A stretch of 64,000 nucleotides of DNA from Phycisphaerae bacterium (GTDB taxonomy: Bacteria > Planctomycetota > Phycisphaerae > Phycisphaerales > UBA1924), in NCBI GenBank assembly GCA_030426395.1, contig JAUHYE010000004.1, positions 1-64,000 on the forward strand, in the 5' to 3' direction. Shown piece after piece: positions 11,205 to 20,915 of the stretch. Position numbers and translations under genes: made by a program. Under the pieces are notes generated by a model that had not been told where the DNA came from, did not search any database, and saw nothing but the letters and a program-made list of their open reading frames with translations. The number at the start of each line of letters is the position of its first letter. The stretch's first letter is position 1.

Positions 11205-12458
11205 CTACGCGGGGATGGGGGGAGCGTGGAGCGCGCGGCGCTTGCGGCGGCGAACGGCCCAGTAGGTCAGGGCCAGGCCAAGGGCGACAAGGCTCGCGAG
11301 TGCGACGACGGGGATCATCGCCAGTTGCAGCATGGTCATGCTCGTGCCTTGCAGGCCAAAGAAACCGTTCGGCATGGTGGGCATGCTGCTGGGCTCGACC
11401 CATGCGGCGAAGAAGTCCGGGTGGGTGTCGGGGTGTTGGCCCTGTTCGAGGCGGGTGGTGATGTAGGCGGTGCGAGATTCGTGCCAGGCGTCGGCTTCGG
11501 CGCGGGCTTTCGTATAGAAGGCTTCGACAGGGGCGTGGCTGTTCAGGTGGTATGGGTGCTCGGTGGGGTCGAAGTCCGAGAGATCCATCTCGGGGTGCAG
11601 CGTGCCGCCACCGTCGCGCACGATCTCCTCGGCTCGCAGCCAAGCAAGGTAGGCCAGCGACGAATCGCGGCGATCCTGAAGGGCGAGGGCTAACGCGTGG
11701 AACACGTCGAAGCTGTTCCAGCCGTTGCCCAGGGCGACCAGGCCGGCAAATCCCTCGGGTGCATCGGGGTAGCCGGCGTCGGTCAGGGCGTTGTTGTATG
11801 ACACGCCCGGCCAGCCATCGTCATAGGCGATGCGATCGAGGATGGAGGTGTAGGAGCCGAAGGGGTAGCGGCCGTCGTCGGTGCCGGTGGGTTCAAGGAT
11901 CCACTCAAGCGCCAAGAGCTGGTAGCGTTCGCGGCCGAAGTGGGCGTTGGGGTTGAGCTTGATGGCTTGGTCGATGAGGTCGCGGGCACGCTGGACGTCG
12001 TCCATGTTGGAGCGATCGGCGCCATTGTGGATCCAGCGGTGGACGTGGAAGGTGCCGAGGTTGGCGAGGTAGCGGTATTCGTGCTCGGCCTTGTTTTCGG
12101 ACTCGGGGAGCGCATCGAGCGCGGCGCGTTTCCTGGCCATCCAGTCGATGGCCTCGTTGCTCCGGTCCAGCCGGTCGCAGGCGACGCCGGCGTCGTCGTA
12201 GGCGGCGAGGTTCGTTGGGTCCGTTTCGAGTTCCTTGGTGACCCGGTCGAGGCGCATCTGGTAGTAGAGCGGCGGGTAGCGGTCGAAGCGGCCGACGATC
12301 GTCTCGACCATGCCCGGCGCACCGGCGGCCTCGGCCCGCAGGGTGTCGCTGTCCCAGAGGCAGCCGCTCCGAACCGAGTCGCCTCTGGAGCCGCCGGGTA
12401 GGAAGAGGGCGGCGGTGGTGGCCAGGGCGAGGAGGGTGACAAGGATCGTGCGTGCCAT
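11205..12458 (-). CDS. exported, membrane-anchored hypothetical protein (helical/TPR-like)
   Basis: N-terminal signal-like segment MARTILVTLLALATTAALFLPGG; C-terminal TM TMLQLAMIPVVALASLVALGLALTYWAVRRRKRR. Confidence 0.65.
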   Translation of the reverse strand: MARTILVTLLALATTAALFLPGGSRGDSVRSGCLWDSDTLRAEAAGAPGMVETIVGRFDRYPPLYYQMRLDRVTKELETDPTNLAAYDDAGVACDRLDRSNEAIDWMARKRAALDALPESENKAEHEYRYLANLGTFHVHRWIHNGADRSNMDDVQRARDLIDQAIKLNPNAHFGRERYQLLALEWILEPTGTDDGRYPFGSYTSILDRIAYDDGWPGVSYNNALTDAGYPDAPEGFAGLVALGNGWNSFDVFHALALALQDRRDSSLAYLAWLRAEEIVRDGGGTLHPEMDLSDFDPTEHPYHLNSHAPVEAFYTKARAEADAWHESRTAYITTRLEQGQHPDTHPDFFAAWVEPSSMPTMPNGFFGLQGTSMTMLQLAMIPVVALASLVALGLALTYWAVRRRKRRALHAPPIPA

Positions 12459-12761
12459 GCTCGACGATACGGGTTTCCGTGGGGGCGGTTCGAGGCGGGG
12501 CGTGTACTGAGGCTCGCAAGCCGGGTGGACCGCGATATCTGGAGAACCCGCAGTCTTACCTTGTCGCTTGGATTACGGATGTGTTCGGGTTGGCGTGCGG
12601 GCCAATAAATGCCCTGGCCTTCGGTTCGTAGGGCGTGGACGCGTTGCACCGGTCGGGGAAGGTCGATAGGGTCTCCTAGCCGGGGACGACGCCGAGTCTC
12701 TCGGGCGATTGAAATCAATGTTGGTACTGCGACCCCTGTCTTGGGGGCGCTGGAGGACACG

Positions 12762-15032
12762 ATGTCTGATCGCCGCCGTACTGCCATGGCCCTCTTGATG
12801 GCCGCTTCGGTATTCGCACTTCCTACCAGCCTGTTGGCGCAGAACCAGGGCGGCAATCAGTCCGCGCCGAAGACTCATAACAAGACCGAGCGCGAGGTGC
12901 AACTCGAGCGGCTGCTGGCCGCTCGTTCCGCCGAACGAAGTCTCTTGTTCTCGGGCTCGAATCGGCTCGCGTTGATTTCCAATCGCCAGCCATTCTTCGA
13001 GCCGGCCTCGGCCCGTGGGTTTACCGAGCAGCAGCTTCGCGATGCCCGTTCGGCCCAGTTCCAGGCCGCCCGAGGCACCGATGCGGGGAGTGGCGCGACC
13101 CCGGCCGGTGGCGCGGTCGTGAGCCATCCCACGCTGGGGCGTATCGTCATCCATCGCAAGGTCGTGGCACCCTCTGAGCCGAAGGCATCCAGCCCCCGGG
13201 TGAGTCTGCCCGACCAGTTCCTGGTGTACGGCCCGAGCCCCGTCGCGGAGTCGGGGGCGAAGTCCGGGGATTCCGGCACGGCCGGTGACCCCGGCGATGC
13301 GGGTAAGCCGGGTTCGGGCGGCCAGTCGGGTACCGAGCCCAAGCTGTACCTCGGCATCGTGGGCCATTGGGTGGATACGCAAGCGCACCCCGATGAGGCG
13401 TGGAGCGTGGCGCACGACTTCGGCCCCACGGCCTTGAACTACCGCTGGTTCACCCAGGGCGAGATCCGGATCCGGGCGGCTCGGCACTATGGCGACCCCG
13501 ATCGCGGCAGGCAGTACGCCTGGGCGAACGTCAATGCCCGAACGTCGACCTACGAGCTCATGTACGACCGCAAATCGGGTCGAGACGCGTTCAACGCGTG
13601 GGTGGCCGACACGAAGTCGGCATTCGAGACGGTGATGGACGACGACCCGCTCAAGGACACCGGCGGGCGGATGATCCAACTGGACAACGAGTCGATGCAC
13701 TTTCTGGGGTGGTATTGGGGCCGGTTCATGCAGTCGCAGGGGCCCGGCAGCATCGAGCCGTATACCGACATCGAGGCGATCAACGCCCACACCGCGGCGT
13801 TCGTCCCCTGGGGCGTGGCGTTCATGTCGGAGTTGCAGGCGGCGTATCCCAACGACAAGTTCGCGTGGTACAACCTGCCGGCGGCCCGAGATAGCCGCAA
13901 CCAGGTGCTGCACGAGGATCCGAGGGATCGCGAGCACAACAAGCACCACCCGTGGACCGGCGACGCGTACGACCGCTTCGAGTCTCCGGCGGCGCCGGTG
14001 GGCACGTTCCCGTGGTGGTCGGTCGACGAGGGCCTGCGTCCGTTGCTGGAGCAGGCCGACTATGTCGATGCTCGCTTGTACGCCGGTGGTCTCGACGCCG
14101 AGCAACGGCAGGCGTACTGGGACGGCCAGATGGAGCGTGGGCTGGCCATTGCCGCCGATCTCTCCGAGCCCAAGCCGTATATGACCAAGATCTGGTTGGA
14201 GAATGTGCATTCCCCAACCACGCTCCAGGATGCGGGTTTCATCCGGGACTTCTTCGAGCAGGCGGCGGCCAATTCGGTGAAGCACGTTTCGGCCGACGCC
14301 GGTCGCACGGCGTTCGAGTGTGCGTGCGCGTTGGCCGGCCAGACGCCGGGCGTGCTGTGGAACGACCTTGTCGTGCGGTCCGCGCACGAGGCGGGCTATG
14401 CGGGGGCGCCGGTCACCGATCAGCTCACGCTCGTGAGCGCGACGCCCGACTCGGGCAAGCCCTACGACACCGTCGAGGTGAGGTTGCATGGCTCTGGGTT
14501 TGATCGTGGCATGGATGTGAGCGTGTCGGGCGCGGGCGTCTCGGTCAGCGGTGTGACCGCGTTGAGTGACACCGACATCAAGGTCACGCTGGGCATCTCC
14601 CCGTCGGCGTCGGTGGGGCCTCGCGATATCATCGTTGCCAGGGGCGGGGAGTCCTGGACGCTACCGGGCGCGTTCGAGGTGTATAGCTCTTCGAAGCTCG
14701 CCCCGGCCCCACAGGGCTTTATGAATACGGGAACCGAGCGACGCGCGGCGCGCGTGAGCAGTTGCGTCGGGCCAAGCCAGCTTGCGCAAGGCTCGCGGAA
14801 CATCACCGTGCGGCTGGCGGGGCGGCACTTCCAGAACGGCTGCACGGTTACGGCCATCCCCCCTCGGGGTGGGGGCAGCGGTGTCACGCTGGGTGAGACG
14901 ACGCTCATGGACAGCACCCGTATCGAGTTCCCGGTGTCCGTGACAGGGTCGGCCATGAAGGGCGATTGGACGATCCGCGTGACCAATCCCGATTCGCAGA
15001 GCGCCCAGGATTGGAAGCTGAAGGTCTATTGA
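12762..15032 (+). CDS. secreted protein with TIM-barrel-like region and C-terminal IPT/Ig-like domains
   Basis: Start at ATG 12762 (MSDRRRTAMALLMAASVFALPTSLLAQ signal peptide); LYLGIVGHWVD...FPWWSVDEGLRPLLEQADYVDARLY; C-terminal LTLVSATPDSGKPYDTVEVRLHGSGFD...VSVSGVTALSDTDIKVTLGIS, typical IPT/TIG. Confidence 0.7.
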   Translation: MSDRRRTAMALLMAASVFALPTSLLAQNQGGNQSAPKTHNKTEREVQLERLLAARSAERSLLFSGSNRLALISNRQPFFEPASARGFTEQQLRDARSAQFQAARGTDAGSGATPAGGAVVSHPTLGRIVIHRKVVAPSEPKASSPRVSLPDQFLVYGPSPVAESGAKSGDSGTAGDPGDAGKPGSGGQSGTEPKLYLGIVGHWVDTQAHPDEAWSVAHDFGPTALNYRWFTQGEIRIRAARHYGDPDRGRQYAWANVNARTSTYELMYDRKSGRDAFNAWVADTKSAFETVMDDDPLKDTGGRMIQLDNESMHFLGWYWGRFMQSQGPGSIEPYTDIEAINAHTAAFVPWGVAFMSELQAAYPNDKFAWYNLPAARDSRNQVLHEDPRDREHNKHHPWTGDAYDRFESPAAPVGTFPWWSVDEGLRPLLEQADYVDARLYAGGLDAEQRQAYWDGQMERGLAIAADLSEPKPYMTKIWLENVHSPTTLQDAGFIRDFFEQAAANSVKHVSADAGRTAFECACALAGQTPGVLWNDLVVRSAHEAGYAGAPVTDQLTLVSATPDSGKPYDTVEVRLHGSGFDRGMDVSVSGAGVSVSGVTALSDTDIKVTLGISPSASVGPRDIIVARGGESWTLPGAFEVYSSSKLAPAPQGFMNTGTERRAARVSSCVGPSQLAQGSRNITVRLAGRHFQNGCTVTAIPPRGGGSGVTLGETTLMDSTRIEFPVSVTGSAMKGDWTIRVTNPDSQSAQDWKLKVY

Positions 15033-15119
15033 GGCGAGCATCGCGGGAGCGGAGCGGATACCGTATCGGATCGGCCGATTGTCGGCCGAACGCCTTCCCG
15101 CAATGCTCCGCCCGCCCCC

Positions 15120-16940
15120 ATGCCGACCCTCCTGACCGCCCGCAACCTGACCAAGGTGTACCCGTCCAAGACGCTCTTCGAGGGCGTGTCGGTGCATGTC
15201 GAGGACGGCGAGAGGATCGGGCTGATCGGCCCGAACGGCAGCGGCAAGTCGACGCTCATGAAGATCCTCGCGGGAAGGCAGTCGCCCGACGCGGGCGAGG
15301 TCACGCGCCGGCGTGGGCTGCGCGCCGCGTACATCGATCAGGAGGATCGGTTTGGCGAGGCGGCGACGCCGTTGTCGGTCGTGCGCGATGGTCTGGCCAG
15401 CGATGATGACCACGCGACCGACGCCACGACGCGCGCGTCGATCGCGCTGACGAAGCTGGGGTTTGAGGACCTCGAGCAGCCCGTGGCGACGCTGTCGGGC
15501 GGGTGGCGCAAGCGGCTGTCGATTGCCAAGGCGCTGGCGGGCGAGCCCGAGTTGCTGCTGCTCGACGAGCCAACGAACCATCTTGATCTCGAAGGCGTGG
15601 TGTGGCTTGAGGGCTTCGTGCGTCAGTCGCCCATCGCCATGGTGTTCGTCACGCACGACCGGCGATTCCTCGAGAACACGGCCACACGCATCGTCGAGCT
15701 TTCGGCGGCCTATCCGGGCGGGGCGTTCGAGTCTGCGGGGAACTACTCGAAGTTCATCGAACGCAAGGAGGCGTTCCTAGAAGCGCAGCAGGCGGCCCAG
15801 TCCGCGATTGCGGGGAGAGTCCGGCGCGACACGGCGTGGCTGCTGCAGGGCGTCAAGGGCCGCGGCACGCGCAACAAGAGCCAGGTGACGGCGGCGGCCG
15901 AGCGGCGGAAGGAGCTCAAGGACACGGCTGAGCGGAACCTCGCGCCGACGAGGACAACCACCATCGCCTTCAACGCCACCGAGCGGCAGACCAACAAGCT
16001 GCTGACGCTGCACGGCGTGACCAAGGTGCTCGGGAGCAAGAAGCTGTTCGCCGGGCTGGACCTGACGCTGACCCCTGGCCAGCGCGTCGGGCTCATGGGC
16101 GTCAACGGCTCGGGCAAGACGACGCTCATGCGTCTCATGTCCGGCGACATGCAGCCCGACTCGGGCACGATCAAGCGGGCGGAGAATCTGAAGGTCGTGA
16201 CGTTCAGCCAGCACCGCGAATCGCTGAGCCAGGACCAATCGCTGCGCGAGGCCTTCAGGCCCGTGGGCGATTTCGTGCACTACCAGGGCTCGCGCGTGCA
16301 CATCAGCGGCTGGGCCAAGCGGTTCCTCTTCGAGCCAGAGCAGCTGCCCATGAAGATCAGCGACCTGTCGGGCGGCGAGCAGGCCCGCGTGCTGATCGCG
16401 AACCTGATGCTGTCGCCGGCGGACGTGTTGTTGCTTGATGAGCCGACGAATGACCTGGACATCCCCTCGCTGGAAGTGCTCGAGCAGGCGTTGATGGAGT
16501 TTTCCGGGGCGATCGTGTTGGTGAGCCACGACCGGTTCCTGCTCGAACGCATCGCAACGGAGTATCTGGCGCTCGACGGGAAGGGCAACGCGAAGTGGTT
16601 CGCGTCGATGGAGCAGTGGAAGGCGGCGGTGCTCAAGGCCGAGAAGGCGGAAGCCGAGCGGGCCAAGCCCGAGCAAGCCGCGACCGTCGCGTCAAAGCCG
16701 AGTACGCCCAAGCCGGGGAAGCTCTCGTACAACCTGCAACGCGAGTACGACGGCATGGAAGAGGCGATCCTGGAAGCCGAAGCGGAACTGGAGCGGTTGG
16801 AGGCCCAGGTGGCCGATCCGAAGCTGACCAGCGACCACGCGAAGGCGGCAAGAGCGTATGAGGATCTCGGCACCGGCCAGCAGCGCGTGAAGGACTTGTA
16901 TGCGCGGTGGGCGGAGTTGGACTCGATGCGAGGTGGGTGA
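15120..16940 (+). CDS. ABC-F family ATP-binding cassette protein (Uup-like)
   Basis: Two Walker A motifs (GPNGSGKST, GVNGSGKTT), two LSGG-type signatures, two LLLDEPTN Walker B motifs, C-terminal coiled coil LQREYDGMEEAILEAEAELERLEAQV. Confidence 0.93.
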   Translation: MPTLLTARNLTKVYPSKTLFEGVSVHVEDGERIGLIGPNGSGKSTLMKILAGRQSPDAGEVTRRRGLRAAYIDQEDRFGEAATPLSVVRDGLASDDDHATDATTRASIALTKLGFEDLEQPVATLSGGWRKRLSIAKALAGEPELLLLDEPTNHLDLEGVVWLEGFVRQSPIAMVFVTHDRRFLENTATRIVELSAAYPGGAFESAGNYSKFIERKEAFLEAQQAAQSAIAGRVRRDTAWLLQGVKGRGTRNKSQVTAAAERRKELKDTAERNLAPTRTTTIAFNATERQTNKLLTLHGVTKVLGSKKLFAGLDLTLTPGQRVGLMGVNGSGKTTLMRLMSGDMQPDSGTIKRAENLKVVTFSQHRESLSQDQSLREAFRPVGDFVHYQGSRVHISGWAKRFLFEPEQLPMKISDLSGGEQARVLIANLMLSPADVLLLDEPTNDLDIPSLEVLEQALMEFSGAIVLVSHDRFLLERIATEYLALDGKGNAKWFASMEQWKAAVLKAEKAEAERAKPEQAATVASKPSTPKPGKLSYNLQREYDGMEEAILEAEAELERLEAQVADPKLTSDHAKAARAYEDLGTGQQRVKDLYARWAELDSMRGG

Positions 16941-16941
16941 C

Positions 16942-18135
16942 TTACTGCTCGATGCCTGCGACCCAGACACGGGCGATGGGGTTGGCGCCGAAAGAGTGGG
17001 CGAGCTCGCGTTCGTTCGTGTGTTGGAGGAGGATGGCGTCGGCCCGGGCGCCGGGCGTGAGCGTGCCGCGGTCTTCGAGGCCCAGCATGCGGGAGGGCGT
17101 GCGTGTCGTGGCGAGGATCGCTTCTTCGGGCGTCACGGGAGGCGAGCCGTTGAAGCGGCAGGCGAGTGCGATGGCCATCGGGATGGATGGGCAGGGGGCG
17201 CTGCCGGGGTTGAGGTTAGTCGCGATGCAGAGTTGTGCGCCGCGGTCGAGGAGCGTTCGCGCGTCGGCGTAGCGGCGGTCGACGTGGAAGCCGCTGCATG
17301 GCAGGACGACGGCGTGCGTGTCGCTCTTTGCGACGCGCTGGAGCAGTTCGGGTGAGCTTGCTTCGAGGTGGTCGACACTCAGGAAGCCTTGTTCGAGGGC
17401 GGCCTCGACCATACCGAAGCTGGTGAACTGGTCGGAGTGGACGCGGCAGGGGTGGCCTGCACGCCGGGCTTTGTCGAACAACTCCAGGCATTCAGACACA
17501 TGCCACGCGGCGGGCTCGGCGTAGGCGTCGATGGCGATGCCGGGGAACTCGGCGGTGACGGCGGGGAGTGTCTCGTCGATGGTGGTGCGGATGAAGCGCT
17601 CGCGGGGCACGTCGGGGTCGAGGGCGTGGCCGATGCAGGCGGTGGGGATGACGGTGCCCGGGAAGCGGTCGTTCGCGTCGGCGATGGCGCGGAGCATCTT
17701 GAGCTCGTCGGCGGTGGTCAGGCCGTAGCCGGACTTGACCTCGACGGCGGTTGTGCCGCACGTGAGCATGGTGTGCAGGCGTTCGAGGAGGAGGTCGGTG
17801 AGCTCGCTTTGCGAGGCGGCGCGCACAGCGCGGACGGTGGACATGATGCCGCCGCCGGCTTTAAGCAGGTCGAGATACGAAGCCCCGGCGAGCCGTGCCG
17901 CCCACTCGTCGACGCGATCGCCGGCCCAGCAGGCGTGGGTGTGGCAGTCGGTGAAGGCGGGCATGAGGACGCGGCCGTTGGCGTCCAAATCGCCGGGATG
18001 CGGGCAATCGCCGGTGTGGACTGCTTCGACGAGGCCGTTGTCGAAGCGGATCCAGCCGTTGGCGATGAGGCCGAGGGGGCCTTCGCCGAGGGAATCGTCG
18101 AGGGTGAGGATGCGGGCGTTGGTGATGGTGGTCAT
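16942..18135 (-). CDS. hutI: imidazolonepropionase (HutI-type amidohydrolase)
   Basis: 397 aa from MTTITNARILTLDDSLG; ...MPAFTDCHTHACWAGDRVDEWAARLAGASYLDLLKAGGGIMSTVRAVRAAS...VEVKSGYGL, the hallmark HutI segment. Confidence 0.9.
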   Translation of the reverse strand: MTTITNARILTLDDSLGEGPLGLIANGWIRFDNGLVEAVHTGDCPHPGDLDANGRVLMPAFTDCHTHACWAGDRVDEWAARLAGASYLDLLKAGGGIMSTVRAVRAASQSELTDLLLERLHTMLTCGTTAVEVKSGYGLTTADELKMLRAIADANDRFPGTVIPTACIGHALDPDVPRERFIRTTIDETLPAVTAEFPGIAIDAYAEPAAWHVSECLELFDKARRAGHPCRVHSDQFTSFGMVEAALEQGFLSVDHLEASSPELLQRVAKSDTHAVVLPCSGFHVDRRYADARTLLDRGAQLCIATNLNPGSAPCPSIPMAIALACRFNGSPPVTPEEAILATTRTPSRMLGLEDRGTLTPGARADAILLQHTNERELAHSFGANPIARVWVAGIEQ

Positions 18136-19046
18136 GGGCGTGATGTTGCGATGGCCTCGAGGGCGGTCAAGAGCAGGCGGGCGGCCAGACGGGCGGTGCG
18201 GCCGTCGGCGTCGTGAGCGGGATTGAGCTCCATGATGTCCAGACACCGCAGCGTGTCGTGGCCGGCCGTTGCCCGCATCCAGCTCTCGGCCTCGGTGCTC
18301 GACCAGCCGCAGGGGTTTGCCGCACTCACGCCCGGTGCGAAGGCAACATCGATGAGGTCCATGTCGAAACTCACGAAGTAGGGCGGGGGCGCTTCGAACA
18401 TCTTGTCGGCCTTCTGATCTGTGTCGAGGATGCCGCCGTAGCGATTGAAGAAGCGGTAGTGTTCCCTGGTGTTGACCATGCGGTCGAAGCCGCTGAGCAC
18501 CAGCTTCTTCACGCCGCACTCGGTGAAGAGCTTTCGGAACCCCATGCCCGAGCCGGGCGTGTCGCGCACGTCGAGGTGAGGGTCGGCATAGAAGCCGGTC
18601 AGCGGTTCTTCGCCCTTGGGCATCGCGTCGATGACGCCGCGAACGAACGCATAGGTCAGATCGTGCCCGCCGCCCAGGCCGATGGGGATGAGCCCCGCCT
18701 CGGCGAGCGAGGCCGATGCCTTGCTGACGCGGTCGTGCGTGGCGTCGAGGTCATCTCCAGCAGGCAGGACATCGCCCGCGTCGTACACGATCGGCCAGTC
18801 GAAGTCGGCGGGCTTATCGACGCCCATGCGGGCCAGTGCCGTGCGGATAACGCTCGGGCCGTCCTTTGCGCCGGGGCGGCCGTTGTTGAGCTTGACGCCC
18901 GTGTCGTCGGGCATGCCGAGGAGAGCGATGGCCCTCTTGCCCTTCGGCGGAGGCTTGAAGGCGCTAATGGGCTTGACCGTGCTCGAGAACCGGCCGGCGT
19001 GCGGCTCGATGGGCGTCTGGGGCGGCGTGGCGTATGGAACTTCCAT
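18132..19046 (-). CDS. arginase/agmatinase/formiminoglutamase (ureohydrolase) family protein, HutG-like
   Basis: GVKLNNGRPGAKDGPSVIRTALARMG; GLGGGHDLTYAF; YADPHLDVRDTPGSGMGFR; SFDMDLIDVAFAPGVSAANPCGWSS. Overlaps hutI (ATGA). Confidence 0.87.
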   Translation of the reverse strand: MEVPYATPPQTPIEPHAGRFSSTVKPISAFKPPPKGKRAIALLGMPDDTGVKLNNGRPGAKDGPSVIRTALARMGVDKPADFDWPIVYDAGDVLPAGDDLDATHDRVSKASASLAEAGLIPIGLGGGHDLTYAFVRGVIDAMPKGEEPLTGFYADPHLDVRDTPGSGMGFRKLFTECGVKKLVLSGFDRMVNTREHYRFFNRYGGILDTDQKADKMFEAPPPYFVSFDMDLIDVAFAPGVSAANPCGWSSTEAESWMRATAGHDTLRCLDIMELNPAHDADGRTARLAARLLLTALEAIATSRP

Positions 19047-19053
19047 GGGTGTC

Positions 19054-20829
19054 TCAGGGCGTGAAGTGCGTGGGCGAGCCGGGGCCGACGGGCCAGCCGA
19101 AGCCGAAGACCCAGACGTAGAACAGGATCATCCAGCCGATGAGGAACGCGATCGAGTAGGGCAGCATGGTGGCGATCATCGTGCCGATGCCCAGCTTCTT
19201 GTCGTAGCGGGCGGCGACGGCGAGGATGAGGCCGAAGTAGCTCATCATGGGCGTGATGATGTTGGTCGTGCTGTCGCCGATGCGGTAGGCCGCCTGGATG
19301 ACCTCGGGCGAGTAGCCCACGCCCATGAGCATGGGCACGAAGATGGGCGCGGTCGCGGCCCACTGCGCGCTCGCGCTGCCGAGCATCAGGTTGATCAGGC
19401 AGCACATGAGGATGAAGGGGATGAAGACGATAGGCGAGTCGATGCCCATCGCGCGGATGCCGTCGGCGCCGACGACGGCGAGCATCTTGCCTAAGCCCGA
19501 ATAGTTGAACATCGCCACGAACTGGGCGGCGAAGAAGACCAGCACGATGTAGAGCCCAAGCGTGCTCATGCCGTGGGCCATCGCGTCGATGATGTCGCGG
19601 TCGTTCTTCATGGTGCCCACGGCCCGGCCATAGACAAAGCCCGGGATGATGAAGAAGACGAAGATCATGGCGACGACGCCCTTGAGGAAGGGGCTTGGCA
19701 TCAGGCCGCCGGTTTCCTGGTTGCGGAGGACGCCGTAGCCGGGGAGGGCGTCGAAGTTATTGAGTGGCGAGGCGGTAGGCACGCGGAGAGCCCGCTTCTC
19801 GACGGGACCCTCGGCCTGCTGCACGAACTCGGCCTGTTGCTCGGGGGTGGCCTCCATGTACTGCGTGATGGTGACGGTGGGGGGGACTTCGACTTTTTCG
19901 GTGACGAGTGGGCCGGCGAGGTAGGCAAACGCCAGGATGGTGACCAGGGCCGCGACACCCGCGTGGGCGAGGCCGCGCCATTCGGCACGGGTAAGGTTGT
20001 CGAGCGAAGGATCCTTCTCGACAGATTCGTCGGCGTTGGCCGGGTCGTATTTCCCAAGACGGGGCTCGACGATGAAGGTCGTGACCAGCCAGCCCAGCAG
20101 CGTGATCAAGAACACGCTGACGAACATGAAGTAGTAGTTGACCGCGGCGTGGACCTCGTAGCCCGGCGAAACGATCTGGGCGGCCTCCTGGGTGATGCCG
20201 GCGAGCAGCGGGTCGATGGTGCCCAGCAGCAGGTTGGCGCTGTAGCCTCCGGAAACACCCGCGAAGGCCGCGGCGAGCCCGGCGTAAGGGTGCCGGCCCA
20301 GCGAGTGGAAGACAACCATTGCCAGGGGAATGAGCACGACGTAGCCCATCTCGCTGGCGATGTTGCTCTGCACGCCCGCGAAGACGACGACGAGCGTGAC
20401 CAGCTTTGGCGGGGCCCAGAGCACCATCGCCCGGATGACGGCGGACAGCAGGCCGCTGCGTTCGGCCACGGCCACGCCCAGGAGCGCCACGAGCACGGTA
20501 CCCAGGGGCGCAAAGCCGGTGAAGTTGGTCACCAGGTTCTGAACCAGCCAGCGGAAGCCGTCGCCGCTCATGATGTTGGTAGCGGCGATGACCTCGGCCT
20601 CGACGCCGCCGCCCGGCAGCGGCCGCTCGAAGGTCACCTGCCAGCCGGCCCACGATGCAATGCCGCTGACCAGGGCGACCAGGAGGGCGAGCAACGCGAA
20701 GAGCGTCACCGGGTGGGGTAGGCAGTTGCCCAGCCACTCGACGATGCGGAGGAACGCCGCGAACGCCCGGCCCGGGGCGGCCAGCAGTGTCTTGGGGCGT
20801 CCGTTCCGGCTGGCGGGTGGTTCGGGCAT
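19054..20829 (-). CDS. AbgT-family transporter
   Basis: Polytopic; RIVEWLGNCLPHPVTLFALLALLVALVSGIASWAGWQV...GLGKMLAVVGADGIRAMG...LMLGSASAQWAATAPIFVPMLMGVGYSPEVIQAAYRIGDSTTNIITPMMSYFG. Start at 20829 (MPEPPASRNG). Confidence 0.9.
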   Translation of the reverse strand: MPEPPASRNGRPKTLLAAPGRAFAAFLRIVEWLGNCLPHPVTLFALLALLVALVSGIASWAGWQVTFERPLPGGGVEAEVIAATNIMSGDGFRWLVQNLVTNFTGFAPLGTVLVALLGVAVAERSGLLSAVIRAMVLWAPPKLVTLVVVFAGVQSNIASEMGYVVLIPLAMVVFHSLGRHPYAGLAAAFAGVSGGYSANLLLGTIDPLLAGITQEAAQIVSPGYEVHAAVNYYFMFVSVFLITLLGWLVTTFIVEPRLGKYDPANADESVEKDPSLDNLTRAEWRGLAHAGVAALVTILAFAYLAGPLVTEKVEVPPTVTITQYMEATPEQQAEFVQQAEGPVEKRALRVPTASPLNNFDALPGYGVLRNQETGGLMPSPFLKGVVAMIFVFFIIPGFVYGRAVGTMKNDRDIIDAMAHGMSTLGLYIVLVFFAAQFVAMFNYSGLGKMLAVVGADGIRAMGIDSPIVFIPFILMCCLINLMLGSASAQWAATAPIFVPMLMGVGYSPEVIQAAYRIGDSTTNIITPMMSYFGLILAVAARYDKKLGIGTMIATMLPYSIAFLIGWMILFYVWVFGFGWPVGPGSPTHFTP

Positions 20830-20915
20830 GCCCGCAGGGTACGCCGGGAGGCTCGGCGGGCGAATAAACTCCTTCCAGTCAAGAATCTTGAATCGTGAGT
20901 ACCCCGGAGTTGTGA

